A stretch of DNA of 64,000 bases, taken from contig NZ_JACIET010000002.1 of assembly GCF_014197015.1 (NCBI RefSeq), forward strand, positions 1,488,001 to 1,552,000, read 5' to 3'. The translations under genes and the position numbers were made by a program. Source of the DNA: Niveibacterium umoris (lineage in GTDB: Bacteria > Pseudomonadota > Gammaproteobacteria > Burkholderiales > Rhodocyclaceae). Shown piece by piece: positions 15,787 through 24,333 of this stretch. The notes below the pieces were generated by a model that saw only the letters and a list, made by a program, of their open reading frames with translations, had not been told where the DNA came from and ran no database searches. Numbering within the stretch: the stretch's first letter is position 1; the number at the start of each line of letters is the position of its first letter.

Positions 15787-17166
15787 TCACTTCAATGCGG
15801 GGTGATACGACCACTCGATGCTGTTGTTCGCACCCACGGCAACATATTCACCGTAAGACCAGATCGCGCTGTACGCACGCCCGATGCCCGCTCCGGTTAC
15901 GGAGGTGCCATCGAGCGCATTGCTCCATGTGATGCCGTCGGAGCTGAACCAAGGCTGGCCGCCCACACCCAGGGCAACAAAGCGGGACCCTTGCACGATG
16001 ACATTAAGCGCCGGCAGGCCGGGTACCGGCTGTTCCGTCCATTTCACAGCATCAGGGCTGGTGTAGATCCTGCCCGCGGTGTCGGTAGCGTCGGCGCCCA
16101 CCAGTACATAACGCGCCAGAGTGCTGCTGTAGTTGATCGCATGCAGCACCACGCCGCTCTCGCTCGTCACCGTCTGCTTGTTCCAGCTGACCGCATCCGG
16201 GCTCGTCACCAGGGTGCCGTCCTCACCCGTGGCGAAGAATGTGCCGTTGAAATAAATGATCGAGTTGAGGTTGAGCGTGCAATTCGGGGCAATCGTGCAA
16301 TCGGTGGCGGTGGCTGCGGTCCAGATTGTGCTGCCGCTGGCGGGCGCCTTGAGCTTGTACTCGGTCCAGGTCAGTCCATCAGCGCTGGTGGCGACCCGAC
16401 CTTTGTCGCCCACGGCCACAAAGCCTGCGGTGCCGAGGGTTACCGCGCGCAGCGGGACGCTGATCGGATTGGATGTCGCTGCCGCCCAAGTGGTGAGGGT
16501 GGTGTCGGTCGACGTCGCCGTGTTGGTCCAGATGCTCGCTTTTCCGTCGGCTGTGGCGCCGACGACTACGGTTCTGATCAGGTTCGGGCTGAAAGCGGAT
16601 GCATGATAGGTCGCGCTGGTGTCGGTCCCGGACTTCTGCACCCAGTTGGCGCAAGGCATGGGCCCGAGGGTGCAGGTGAAGATTGCACCACTGTCGCCCA
16701 CTGCAATCAGATTCCCGTAGGCAACGCCAAGGTTCCTCAGTGTGCTGCCACCACTTCCAACCTTACCCGTCTTCCAGGTGGCACCCGAAATGGTCGGCAC
16801 CGCGGTGAGCGTGCCGGTTTCCGGGCCGGCGGGCCCGTTGCCTTCCGACGCGTTCATGAAGAAAGAATAAGTCTCGCCGTTGATCAGGCTGATGATCTGC
16901 GTGCCGCTGCGAACCGGCACAGTGATCCGCGGGTCCGGGAACTTGCGGAAGTTGTCGTGATCCACGCCGACGCCACGCGCGCTGAACACCCAGTAGGTCA
17001 GTGTCGGATCATCGTTCCAGGTGATGGTGACGCGGCCGTCGCCGGGCGTGACCGAGAAGCCGGTGGGCGCCGCCGGTTTGGTGTCATTCGAGCCGCCGCA
17101 CGCGGCCAGCAGGGCGAGCGAGGTCAGCGTGGCGAGCGCGTGCAGACGCGAGCGGGTGATCAACAC
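15787..17166 (-). CDS. Lipoprotein with fibronectin type III and beta-propeller repeats, function unknown
   Basis: 459 residues. The N-terminus has a short charged head, a hydrophobic stretch and a lipobox LLAAC (Cys about 23), so it is probably lipid-anchored outside the inner membrane. Residues about 33-120 look like a fibronectin type III domain (PTGFSVTPGDGRVTITW). The rest repeats a blade-like unit with a tryptophan, for example TSADGLTW, TSPDAVSW, TSPDAVKW and SSDGITW, each preceded by a VAVG- or LVGADA-like strand. This suggests a BNR/YCF48-like propeller. The start is GTG 17166 with GGAGG about 10 nt upstream on the minus strand. It has no operon partner. No binding partner can be inferred. 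Confidence 0.75.
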   Translation of the reverse strand: MLITRSRLHALATLTSLALLAACGGSNDTKPAAPTGFSVTPGDGRVTITWNDDPTLTYWVFSARGVGVDHDNFRKFPDPRITVPVRSGTQIISLINGETYSFFMNASEGNGPAGPETGTLTAVPTISGATWKTGKVGSGGSTLRNLGVAYGNLIAVGDSGAIFTCTLGPMPCANWVQKSGTDTSATYHASAFSPNLIRTVVVGATADGKASIWTNTATSTDTTLTTWAAATSNPISVPLRAVTLGTAGFVAVGDKGRVATSADGLTWTEYKLKAPASGSTIWTAATATDCTIAPNCTLNLNSIIYFNGTFFATGEDGTLVTSPDAVSWNKQTVTSESGVVLHAINYSSTLARYVLVGADATDTAGRIYTSPDAVKWTEQPVPGLPALNVIVQGSRFVALGVGGQPWFSSDGITWSNALDGTSVTGAGIGRAYSAIWSYGEYVAVGANNSIEWSYHPALK

Positions 17167-17348
17167 GAGAAAACTACCTCCAGCAGATGGGCGGTGGGAT
17201 GCGCCGGATGCGCAAGCCCGGACGGCGCGTCGGCGGCCTGTCGGCCCGCCGCATGGCCATCGGTGACCATGGAAGAAAACCGGACGAGTCTAGCCGATGC
17301 CTCCATGCGGCACAAACGCGCAACCGTGAGTAAATCTTGCTGCAAGGT

Positions 17349-17366
17349 TTAGGGGGATGCCCCTAA
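17349..17366 (+). promoter_or_regulatory. Perfect inverted repeat TTAGGGG-GATG-CCCCTAA upstream of the aldehyde dehydrogenase gene
   Basis: 7-bp arms (17349-17355 and 17360-17366) around GATG, 87 bp before the ATG of the aldehyde dehydrogenase. It lies in the 286-bp divergent gap between the lipoprotein gene and the dehydrogenase. Size and position fit an operator or activator site for the oxidation operon. The cognate regulator is not in the window. Confidence 0.5.
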
Positions 17367-17452
17367 TGACTTCCGTTTTGTTTCACCATACCGTACCGTA
17401 CTGGAACGAGCGGCCGGAAGCAGACAATTACAGAGCCGCCGAGGAGACAAGC

Positions 17453-18865
17453 ATGAAACCCACGGACCTGCCGCAAAGCGGCCTGTCTTCGACCTTTGCC
17501 GCCCAGCGTGCGGCGTTCGGCCGCGAGCCGATGCCGGATGCGGCCGCGCGCCGTGCCAACCTCGACCGCCTCGCACGGCTGCTCAAGGACAACCAGCAGG
17601 CGATCTGCGATGCGATTTCCGCGGACTTCGGTCACCGGTCGTCCACCGAGACACGCCTGATCGAGATCTTTCCCAGTCTTGAAGCGATCCGCTACGCGCG
17701 CAGCAAGGTTGCAGGCTGGATGAAGCCCGCGCGCCGCCATACCGGGCTGTGGTTCCTGCCGGGCCGCTCACAAGTGCGTTACCAGCCGCTGGGCGTGGTG
17801 GGTGTGATCGTGCCCTGGAACTATCCGCTGTATCTGGCAGTCGGGCCGCTGGTGGGGGCGCTTGCAGCGGGCAACCGTGTGCTGGTCAAGATGAGCGAGT
17901 ACGGCCCGGCCTTCGGCGAGTTGTTCGCGCGGCTGATTGCCGAAGCCTTTCCGCCGGATCTGGTCAGCGTGGTGCTGGGTGGCGCGGATGTGGCGGCGGA
18001 GTTTTCGTCGCTGCCCTTTGACCACCTGCTGTTCACCGGTTCCACGCCGGTCGGTCGCATCGTCATGGCGGCGGCGGCAAAGAACCTGACGCCGGTGACG
18101 CTGGAACTCGGAGGCAAGTCGCCGGCGATCGTCGCGCCCGGCGTCGATATCAAGACGGCCGCGCAACGCATCGGCTTCGGCAAGATGATGAATTGCGGCC
18201 AGACCTGCATCGCGCCCGACTACGTGTTGCTGCCGCGCGGTCAGGAAGAAGCCTTCATCGCGGCGATGCGCGCCTTCGCAGCCAAGCTTTACGGTGACGC
18301 GGCCTCGCCGGATCTGGCAAGCCTTGCCCACGAACGCCAATTCGCACGCATGCAGGCGCTGCTCGACGAAGCGCGCGCGATGGGCGCCCGCGTTGAACCC
18401 CTGCTGCCGGACGGCGCCTTGAGTGGTCGCAAGATGGCGCCGGTGGTGCTGCTCGGCGGCACGCCGGCGATGCGCGTGATGCAGGAAGAAATCTTCGGCC
18501 CGATCCTGCCGATCATTCCTTACGACACGCTCGACGACGCCATTGCCTACGTGAACGCGCACGACCGGCCGCTTGCGCTGTATGTGTTCGACGACCAGCG
18601 TCGCCGCATCGAATCGCTGCTGGACCGCACGGCATCGGGCGGTGTCACGGTGAACGACTGCATCCTGCATATCGCGCAGGACGACATCCCGTTTGGCGGT
18701 GTCGGCCCTTCGGGCATGGGGCGTTACCACGGCCCGGAAGGGTTCAAGACCTTCTCGCAGCAGCGCGCCGTGTTCCGTCAGGCGGCGCTGAATGGTTCGG
18801 CGATCCTGCATCCACCCTTTGGCAAGCCATTGGCGGAAAAGCTGATCCGGCTGATGTTGCGCTGA
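17453..18865 (+). CDS. Coniferyl-aldehyde-dehydrogenase-like NAD(P)-dependent aldehyde dehydrogenase
   Basis: 470 residues of the ALDH superfamily. The catalytic Cys252 sits in NCGQTCIAPDY and the general-base Glu218 in ELGGKSP, with the family's 34-residue spacing. IVPWNYPLYL marks the cofactor-binding site. The short C-terminal part and the GQTCIAPDYVL form are typical of the CalB and fatty-aldehyde branch that oxidises coniferyl and other hydrophobic aldehydes to acids. The ATG at 17453 has GAGGAG upstream; the frame is open further upstream but without coding character. Downstream lie a Tat-leader subunit and a GMC flavoprotein, suggesting stepwise alcohol-to-acid oxidation. The substrate is not determinable. 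Confidence 0.85.
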   Translation: MKPTDLPQSGLSSTFAAQRAAFGREPMPDAAARRANLDRLARLLKDNQQAICDAISADFGHRSSTETRLIEIFPSLEAIRYARSKVAGWMKPARRHTGLWFLPGRSQVRYQPLGVVGVIVPWNYPLYLAVGPLVGALAAGNRVLVKMSEYGPAFGELFARLIAEAFPPDLVSVVLGGADVAAEFSSLPFDHLLFTGSTPVGRIVMAAAAKNLTPVTLELGGKSPAIVAPGVDIKTAAQRIGFGKMMNCGQTCIAPDYVLLPRGQEEAFIAAMRAFAAKLYGDAASPDLASLAHERQFARMQALLDEARAMGARVEPLLPDGALSGRKMAPVVLLGGTPAMRVMQEEIFGPILPIIPYDTLDDAIAYVNAHDRPLALYVFDDQRRRIESLLDRTASGGVTVNDCILHIAQDDIPFGGVGPSGMGRYHGPEGFKTFSQQRAVFRQAALNGSAILHPPFGKPLAEKLIRLMLR

Positions 18866-18957
18866 ATCAGTTGCGGCAGCGGGTTTGTGGAAACCCGTCG
18901 GTGTCGGCTGGCGTCCAATCACAAGAGCGGATCGCCCCCTGAGCGTAGAAGACAAGG

Positions 18958-19521
18958 ATGGAGTCGAGCCTTCGCATCATGAGCATCAACGCAACACGTC
19001 GTCGCTTCCTTTTCCTCGGTGTCAGCGCGGGTGTGGCGACCGCGCTGGGCGTTGTGGCCGCGTGGCCGGACAGCGCCGCGCTGGAAGACGATGCCCACCC
19101 CTATGGTTTCCTGACCACGCAAGATCGCGCGATCCTTGCCGCGCTGGCGCCGGCGATGCTGGCCGGCACCTGGCCGGCGGACGCTGCCAAGGCGACCGCC
19201 GAAACGCTGACCCTGCTGCGCGGCATCGATACCGCGCTGCTGGGCATGCCGCCGCGTGTGCGCGACGACATGCGCAAGCTGTTCGGGCTGCTCGGCCGCC
19301 AGGCCGGGCGCGTGCTGGTCGCGGGGTCGTTCGCCGGGTGGGCGCAGGTCGACCCGGCGCGCGCCGCCGGCATGATCCAGAGCTGGCGCGATCATGCGCT
19401 GGCGCTGATGCAGCAGGCCTACGGCGGTCTGCACGACCTGACGATGGGCGTGTGGTACGGCAATCCCGATCACTTCGCGGACTGCGCTTATGCCGGTCCG
19501 CCCACACTGAAGCTGAACTGA
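18958..19521 (+). CDS. Tat-exported small subunit of a GMC-type dehydrogenase (gluconate 2-dehydrogenase subunit 3-like)
   Basis: About 180-187 residues. Near the N-terminus TRRRFLFLG, followed by a hydrophobic stretch (VSAGVATALGVVAAW), forms a twin-arginine leader. The remainder is helical, with the FLTTQDRAILAALAPAMLAGTWP segment typical of the small gamma subunit of membrane-linked GMC dehydrogenases. The stop overlaps the ATG of the flavoprotein (TGATG arrangement), so the two are translationally coupled and likely form a complex. The start may be ATG 18958 or ATG 18979; neither has a good ribosome-binding site, and 18979 puts the twin arginine closer to the N-terminus. No cytochrome c subunit is adjacent. 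Confidence 0.72.
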   Translation: MESSLRIMSINATRRRFLFLGVSAGVATALGVVAAWPDSAALEDDAHPYGFLTTQDRAILAALAPAMLAGTWPADAAKATAETLTLLRGIDTALLGMPPRVRDDMRKLFGLLGRQAGRVLVAGSFAGWAQVDPARAAGMIQSWRDHALALMQQAYGGLHDLTMGVWYGNPDHFADCAYAGPPTLKLN

Positions 19522-21146
19522 TGAACACGCCCCTGCAAACCGCGCGGCACAACCAGCTGCCCGACCCGATCGGCGAAGCCTTCGACGGGAAGTGGCGCGA
19601 CCATCACATCGACGGTGCCAAGCTTGAAAAAGACCTCACGCTGGAAGCGGACGTCGTCATCGTCGGCACTGGCGCCGGTGGTGGCACAACGGCCGAACGA
19701 CTGACGCAGGCCGGGCTGTCGGTGATCCTGCTGGAGGAGGGCGCCCTGAACACCTCGCGCGACTTCCAGCTGGAAGAGCGCTTGTCCTACCCGCGGCTCT
19801 ATCAGGAATCGGCGGGGCGCAAAACCATGGACCACGGCGTCGGCATCCTGCAGGGCCGCACCGTCGGCGGGTCGACGGTGGTGAACTGGACGACCAGCAT
19901 CCGCACCCCCGACAACACGCTGGCGCACTGGCGCGAACACCACGGTCTGAGCGGGCTCACGCCTGAAGCCATGCAGCCGTGGTTCGAGCGCCGCGAAGAG
20001 CGCTTGTCGATTGCCGCCTGGCCGACCCAGCCGAACCGCCACAACGCCTTGCTGCGTGACGGCGCCTACAAGCTGGCCCTCGAACCCGTGACGATCCACC
20101 GCAACGTCAAGGGGTGCTGGAACCTGGGCTACTGCGGCATGGGCTGTTCGACCAACGCCAAGCAGTCGATGCTGGTGACGACGATTCCGGCGGCGATGGA
20201 TCACGGCGCGCGGCTGCTGTCGCGGATGCGTGCCGAGCGCCTGGAGCACGCCAACGGTCGCGTCAGCGCGCTGATCGCGCACCCGATGGATGCCTTTGGA
20301 CAGGTGCGGCGCGATCGCACCGTGCGTTTGCAGGCCAAGCACTTCGTGCTGGCCGGTGGTGCCATCGGCACGCCGGCGTTGCTGCTGCGGTCCGCCGCGC
20401 CCGATCCGCATCGCCACACCGGCGCACGCACCTTCCTGCACCCGGTGGTGCTGTCGGCGGCATTGATGCCTGAGCCGGTCGAGGCGTTTACCGGTGCGCC
20501 GCAGTCGATCTACATCGACGAATACCTGTGGCCGAAAGACGGCAGCATGGGCTTCAAGCTCGAAGTGCCGCCGATCCACCCGCTGATCGCATCGGTCGTG
20601 ATGTCGGACTTCGGCGAAGCACACCGCCATTACATGCGGCAGATGAACCACTGGTACGTGGCGATTGCCTTGCTGCGCGACGGCTTCCACGAGCAAAGCC
20701 AGGGCGGGCGCGTGGTGCTCGACGGCCACGGCGATCCGCAACTCGACTACCCGCTCACTGATTACGTCTGGGCCGGCGCGCGCAAGGCCTTCCACGCCAT
20801 GGCCGACCTGCAGTACGCGGTGGGCGCGAAGACCGTATTGCCGATCCACCTCGATGCGAAGGCGACCACGCGGGTGGCCGACGCGCATGCGCAGATCGAT
20901 GCGCTCAAGCTCGCGACGCGCCGCACCAAGGTCGTCAGCGCCCATGTGATGGGCGGCGCCGCGATGTCGCCCGATGAAAAGGGCGGCGTGGTGCGGCCGG
21001 ATGGCGTCCACCACCAGCTCGAAAACCTGTCGGTGCACGATGGCTCGATCCTGCCGACCTCACTGGGGGCGAATCCGCAGCTGACGATCTATGGCCTCAC
21101 CGCGATGCTCAGCGAACAACTCGTCAAGCGTCTGGGTAAGGCTTGA
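19521..21146 (+). CDS. GMC-family flavin oxidoreductase (alcohol dehydrogenase type)
   Basis: 541 residues. A dinucleotide-binding motif VVIVGTGAGGGTTAERL (about 51-67) is followed by GRTVGGSTVVNW (GMC signature 1 region) and a C-terminal HVMGGAAM ... NPQLTIYGLT segment, with the active-site His in the first and the FAD-contacting Asn-Pro in the second. A Cys-rich stretch (CWNLGYCGMGC, about 200) is found in alcohol and sterol-type GMC enzymes. There is no signal peptide of its own, so it could be co-exported with the Tat-leader subunit whose stop codon overlaps its start. Together with the upstream aldehyde dehydrogenase it suggests primary alcohol oxidation. Confidence 0.83.
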   Translation: MNTPLQTARHNQLPDPIGEAFDGKWRDHHIDGAKLEKDLTLEADVVIVGTGAGGGTTAERLTQAGLSVILLEEGALNTSRDFQLEERLSYPRLYQESAGRKTMDHGVGILQGRTVGGSTVVNWTTSIRTPDNTLAHWREHHGLSGLTPEAMQPWFERREERLSIAAWPTQPNRHNALLRDGAYKLALEPVTIHRNVKGCWNLGYCGMGCSTNAKQSMLVTTIPAAMDHGARLLSRMRAERLEHANGRVSALIAHPMDAFGQVRRDRTVRLQAKHFVLAGGAIGTPALLLRSAAPDPHRHTGARTFLHPVVLSAALMPEPVEAFTGAPQSIYIDEYLWPKDGSMGFKLEVPPIHPLIASVVMSDFGEAHRHYMRQMNHWYVAIALLRDGFHEQSQGGRVVLDGHGDPQLDYPLTDYVWAGARKAFHAMADLQYAVGAKTVLPIHLDAKATTRVADAHAQIDALKLATRRTKVVSAHVMGGAAMSPDEKGGVVRPDGVHHQLENLSVHDGSILPTSLGANPQLTIYGLTAMLSEQLVKRLGKA

Positions 21147-21202
21147 GTCTGGAGTGGGCCCGGGCAGGCCTGCGTGAGCGGAGCGACGCCTGCGGGCGGG
21201 TC

Positions 21203-21976
21203 TCAGAGGGCGCTGCGCAGCCGCAGTGCAATCAGACCCAGCCATTCGTGGAGCGCGTAAAAGCCGGCATAGGCACTGTTGGCGTTGGGCAGATCGGGTA
21301 GCGCATCAGGCGCGTCGTCGCGACCGGTGAAATAGGCGGTCGGCGCCGGGTAGACCGTCAAGCCGGCCTGTTCGAATTCCCTGATCGACCGCGGCATGTG
21401 CGCGGCATGGGTCACCAGGGCAATGCGCTTGATGCCCGCTGCCGACAGCAGTTGCGCGCTGAAAACCGCGTTCTCGCGGGTATCCAGCGAGGCGCCCTCG
21501 ACCCAGCGGGCTGCGACGCCGAAATCGTCACGCAGGGTCCGCCGCATCAGTTCTGCCTCAGGTGTGCCGCGTGTCGGCGAGCCTCCGGTGACCAGCACCG
21601 GCAGCCCGCTCTGCTTTGCCAGGCGCGCGCCGTACAGCGTACGTTCCAGCGTGATGCGGCTGATTGTCTCGCCGCCGAATTCCGGCGCGTAGCGGCGCCG
21701 CCCGCCGGCGAGGATCACGATCGCCTGCGCCTGCTTCAATTGCGACGCGGTGATCGGTGCGTCGTGCTCCAGTTCCCGCAGCATCCATCCCACGCTGACC
21801 GGCCAGCTCAGCAGCACCCCGACCGCGACGCCGCCCCACGCAAGCCAGCGGCCGCTGCGTGGGCGTCGTTTCATCAGCAACAGACCAAGCATGACTAACG
21901 TGAGCGGCAGCATGGGCGGCAACAGGAAAATGCCGATCAGCTTCTTGGCAAGAAACGCTAAAGTGTGCAAATCCAT
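21203..21976 (-). CDS. YdcF/ElyC-family inner-membrane protein (DUF218)
   Basis: 257 residues. Two hydrophobic segments at the N-terminus (about 8-32 and 44-62) precede a DUF218 domain with AIVILAGGRRRYAPEFGG, VLVTGGSPTRGTPEAELM, DTRENAVFSAQLL and LVTHAAHMPRSI in the canonical order. E. coli ElyC, of the same layout, supports envelope and undecaprenyl-phosphate homeostasis; the biochemical activity of the family is not settled. A TTG one codon upstream of the ATG could also serve as start. It is divergent from the DUF2802 gene and stands alone on its strand. Confidence 0.82.
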   Translation of the reverse strand: MDLHTLAFLAKKLIGIFLLPPMLPLTLVMLGLLLMKRRPRSGRWLAWGGVAVGVLLSWPVSVGWMLRELEHDAPITASQLKQAQAIVILAGGRRRYAPEFGGETISRITLERTLYGARLAKQSGLPVLVTGGSPTRGTPEAELMRRTLRDDFGVAARWVEGASLDTRENAVFSAQLLSAAGIKRIALVTHAAHMPRSIREFEQAGLTVYPAPTAYFTGRDDAPDALPDLPNANSAYAGFYALHEWLGLIALRLRSAL

Positions 21977-22093
21977 CAATGCGATTGTTGCAAGCGGGGC
22001 GGGGCCAGTATTATCGCAGGCGGTGCCGGCCGGCGCCGATCAGGTGAGGCTGCGGCAGCGACGCCCGATGCCGGATGCAGCGAGGAGAGCGAT

Positions 22094-22612
22094 TTGGGTT
22101 TGCGCGAAGTAATCATGGGCCTGGTGGCGCTGCTGTGCCTCTATCTCGCCTATGTCGTGCTGCGCCTGTTCCGGGTGTCTCGCCCGGCCCCCGCGGAACC
22201 GCGTTACGAGCCGGAATACGAAACCGTGCTCGACACCCTCGACCGCGTCGAACCGCCACCACCGCCCAAACCGCTGGTCGAGGCCCTGACCCCTGTCGAT
22301 CACGTCCATTCCAGAACCGAACGTGAAGCCTTCGATGCGCTCGTTGAACTTGCCCGCCTGCGCTTCCAGGTCGAAGCCCTTGAGGCAGCCCAGACGAGTC
22401 TGCGCGAGGAAATGGATGCGATGCGCGAAAGTTTCGAGGCCGAAATCGGCGCCTTGCGCAACGCGCGTAGCGTTTCGCCGCAATACGGCGAAGCGGTGGC
22501 GCTGGCGCAGCGCGGGTTTGAAACCGCCGCGATCGCCGAGCGCTGCGGCATCTCGGTGTCCGAAGCCGAACTGGTTGCCGCGCTGGCGCGTGGCGCACGT
22601 ACACAGGAGTGA
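22094..22612 (+). CDS. DUF2802 protein with N-terminal membrane anchor
   Basis: About 172 residues. A single transmembrane helix (VIMGLVALLCLYLAYVVLRLF, in the first 30 residues), a proline-rich linker (PPPPPKP) and a predicted coiled coil (about 90-125) precede a C-terminal HTH-like DUF2802 domain (YGEAVALAQRGFETAAIAERCGISVSEAELV). The TTG at 22094 has GAGGAGAG 4-6 nt upstream and is preferred; ATG 22115 is the alternative. In Pseudomonas, DUF2802 genes sit at the end of chemotaxis/flagellar clusters, and FliW lies close by here. The HTH-like end next to a membrane anchor is unusual. Function is unknown. Confidence 0.72.
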   Translation: MGLREVIMGLVALLCLYLAYVVLRLFRVSRPAPAEPRYEPEYETVLDTLDRVEPPPPPKPLVEALTPVDHVHSRTEREAFDALVELARLRFQVEALEAAQTSLREEMDAMRESFEAEIGALRNARSVSPQYGEAVALAQRGFETAAIAERCGISVSEAELVAALARGARTQE

Positions 22613-22617
22613 AGCGC

Positions 22618-23358
22618 ATGGCCGAAGCCCGCCCCGCCGCCACGGCACCTGAAAAGGACGAACGTCGGCAGTTGTTGATCAGAGGCGGCGTTGCAGCGGC
22701 GGTGATTGGCGTATTGCTGGTGGCCCTGCTGGTGTGGGAGCGTGCGCCCGACGAGTCCGCCGAGCCGCAGCCGACGGGCAAATCCGCCGCTGTTCCGACC
22801 CCGCAGCAGATTCGCGCGGCCAGCGGTGAGGCCGCCCCCGCCGCCCAATCGGCTGGTTTGCCAGTGGCTGAATCGTCGCCGCCGGTTGCTCAGAGCGAAC
22901 CCACGCCGATGCCTGCTGCGAGCGAGCCCGCGGTGGCCGTTGACGTGGCCGAAGAGACGCGAGGCGTTACCACCGAAGCGCCCGCCGAGGTGCCCCCGGC
23001 GCGCAAGGCAGCCCCATCGTCATCGGCATCCGCAGAAGGTACGGGCGGGCGCGTCCGCTTGCAAGCCGGTGAGCATATAGCCGGCGCCCCGCGCCTGGTG
23101 GTGCAGGCCGAGCCGGCACCGGCCGGCGCGAAACCCCCGGCGGGTCGCGCGTTTGCCTTGCAGGCTGGGGTATTCTCCAGCGCGAAGAATGCCGAGGACT
23201 TGCGTGCAAGACTCGAACTGGCCGGCATACCGGCGCAAGTCGAATCGCGTGTCGTGGTCGGGCCCTTCAAGTCGCGTCAGGACGCCGAACAGGCACAGAA
23301 CAAACTCAAGACGCTGGGGATTGCGCGCGGTCAGCTGGTGACCGTCAAGCAACCCTGA
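22618..23358 (+). CDS. SPOR-domain protein, membrane-anchored
   Basis: 246 residues from ATG 22618, which has AGGAG 8 nt upstream; the GTG at 22609 overlapping the previous stop has no room for a ribosome-binding site. One transmembrane helix (about 19-43) is followed by a long Ala/Pro-rich linker (about 50-160) and a C-terminal SPOR domain (FALQAGVFSSAKNAEDLRARL ... RVVVGPFKSRQDAEQA). SPOR domains bind denuded septal peptidoglycan. The topology is that of FtsN/DedD-like division accessory proteins. It follows DUF2802 with 5 bp between genes and is probably co-transcribed with it. Confidence 0.82.
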   Translation: MAEARPAATAPEKDERRQLLIRGGVAAAVIGVLLVALLVWERAPDESAEPQPTGKSAAVPTPQQIRAASGEAAPAAQSAGLPVAESSPPVAQSEPTPMPAASEPAVAVDVAEETRGVTTEAPAEVPPARKAAPSSSASAEGTGGRVRLQAGEHIAGAPRLVVQAEPAPAGAKPPAGRAFALQAGVFSSAKNAEDLRARLELAGIPAQVESRVVVGPFKSRQDAEQAQNKLKTLGIARGQLVTVKQP

Positions 23359-23409
23359 GCGAAACACACGAACGGCCGGCCTGGACTGGTCACGAGGGGA
23401 GAAGCAAGC

Positions 23410-23841
23410 ATGCAGATCGAAAGCGCGCAGTTCGGTACGATCGAAGTGGCCGACGACAAGCTCATCCAGTTCCCGGGTGGCTTGCCCGGTTTCGAGGATT
23501 GCCGGGACTTCGCCCTGCTGCATCCGGATGCCGACCAGCCGCGTGTGTTTTACCTGCAGTCGAGCACCCATCCCGACGTGGCGTTTTCGATTGCCTCGCC
23601 CGACCAGTTCGGTCTGCATTACGAGTTCACGCTGACCGACGACGAACTGGCTTCGATCGAATTGCAGCGTGCCGAAGATGCCGCGGTGATGGTGATCCTG
23701 CGGCGCAATGCCGAAGAGTCCGGTAGCCCGGTGCGGGCGATCCTGACCGCGCCGCTCGTCATCAACCTGGGGTCGCGCAAGGGGCTGCAAAAAGCCATCG
23801 CGAACGTGGGTTGCGACATCACGCTGCGTTCGGCTGACTGA
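23410..23841 (+). CDS. fliW: Flagellar assembly factor FliW
   Basis: 143 residues, full length. FGTIEVADDKLIQFPGGLPGFEDCRDFALL is the diagnostic FliW opening. The C-terminal APLVINLGSRKGLQ segment matches the conserved end. FliW binds flagellin and the RNA-binding regulator CsrA, tying flagellin translation to export in bacteria that have it. Neither csrA nor flagellin genes are nearby, which is unusual, since the genes often cluster. SD GGGGAG precedes ATG 23410. It may be co-transcribed with DUF2802 and SPOR upstream. Confidence 0.88.
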   Translation: MQIESAQFGTIEVADDKLIQFPGGLPGFEDCRDFALLHPDADQPRVFYLQSSTHPDVAFSIASPDQFGLHYEFTLTDDELASIELQRAEDAAVMVILRRNAEESGSPVRAILTAPLVINLGSRKGLQKAIANVGCDITLRSAD

Positions 23842-23886
23842 GATACGGTGGCGGGCATTCGGGCCCTCCGCATCAAGGAGCAAGAT

Positions 23887-24273
23887 GTGAGCAAATCGAT
23901 CATTTCAACGCCGGCAGCGCCGGCGGCCATTGGCACCTATTCGCAGGCTGTGAAGGCCGGAAACACCGTCTACCTCTCGGGCCAGATCCCGCTCGACCCG
24001 GTCAGCATGACCTTGGTCGAGGGTGGCTTCGAGGCGCAGACCGTGCAGATGTTCGAGAACCTGAAGGCGGTCGCCGAAGCCGCGGGCGGCTCGCTCGCTG
24101 ATGCGGTCAAGCTGACGATCTACCTGACCGATCTGTCGAACTTCGCGACCGTGAACACGGTGATGGCGCGCTACTTCAGCGAGCCGTATCCCGCGCGCGC
24201 CGCCGTCGGCGTGAAGGAGCTGCCGCGCGGCTCGCTGGTCGAGGCCGACGCGATCCTGGTGTTGGGCGCCTGA
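23887..24273 (+). CDS. ridA: RidA-family enamine/imine deaminase
   Basis: 128 residues from GTG 23887, which has AAGGAG (23875-23880) 6 nt upstream; a longer reading from 23848 would lack a site. The sequence contains [24 protein letters not shown] and ends with the conserved [23 protein letters not shown]. The Arg in PARAAV is the residue that contacts the substrate carboxylate. RidA hydrolyses reactive 2-aminoacrylate and other enamines from PLP enzymes. It acts as a cytosolic trimer. A terminator follows directly. Confidence 0.9.
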   Translation: MSKSIISTPAAPAAIGTYSQAVKAGNTVYLSGQIPLDPVSMTLVEGGFEAQTVQMFENLKAVAEAAGGSLADAVKLTIYLTDLSNFATVNTVMARYFSEPYPARAAVGVKELPRGSLVEADAILVLGA

Positions 24274-24292
24274 ACGCACGCAAGCTTGCCCA

Positions 24293-24315
24293 GGCCCGCC
24301 GAGCGCGGGCCTTTT
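24293..24315 (+). terminator. Rho-independent terminator after ridA
   Basis: GGCCCGC (24293-24299), loop CGAGC, GCGGGCC (24305-24311), then TTTTGCTTT. It lies 20 nt after the ridA stop and 18 nt before the metallopeptidase gene. Confidence 0.82.
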
Positions 24316-24333
24316 GCTTTCCGAGGAGGCACC

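Noticed and set aside
17349-17366. NarL-type 7-2-7 site reading of the TTAGGGG/CCCCTAA repeat
   Set aside because: The arm spacing is four bases and the heptamers do not match the NarL consensus, so it is kept only as an unassigned inverted repeat.
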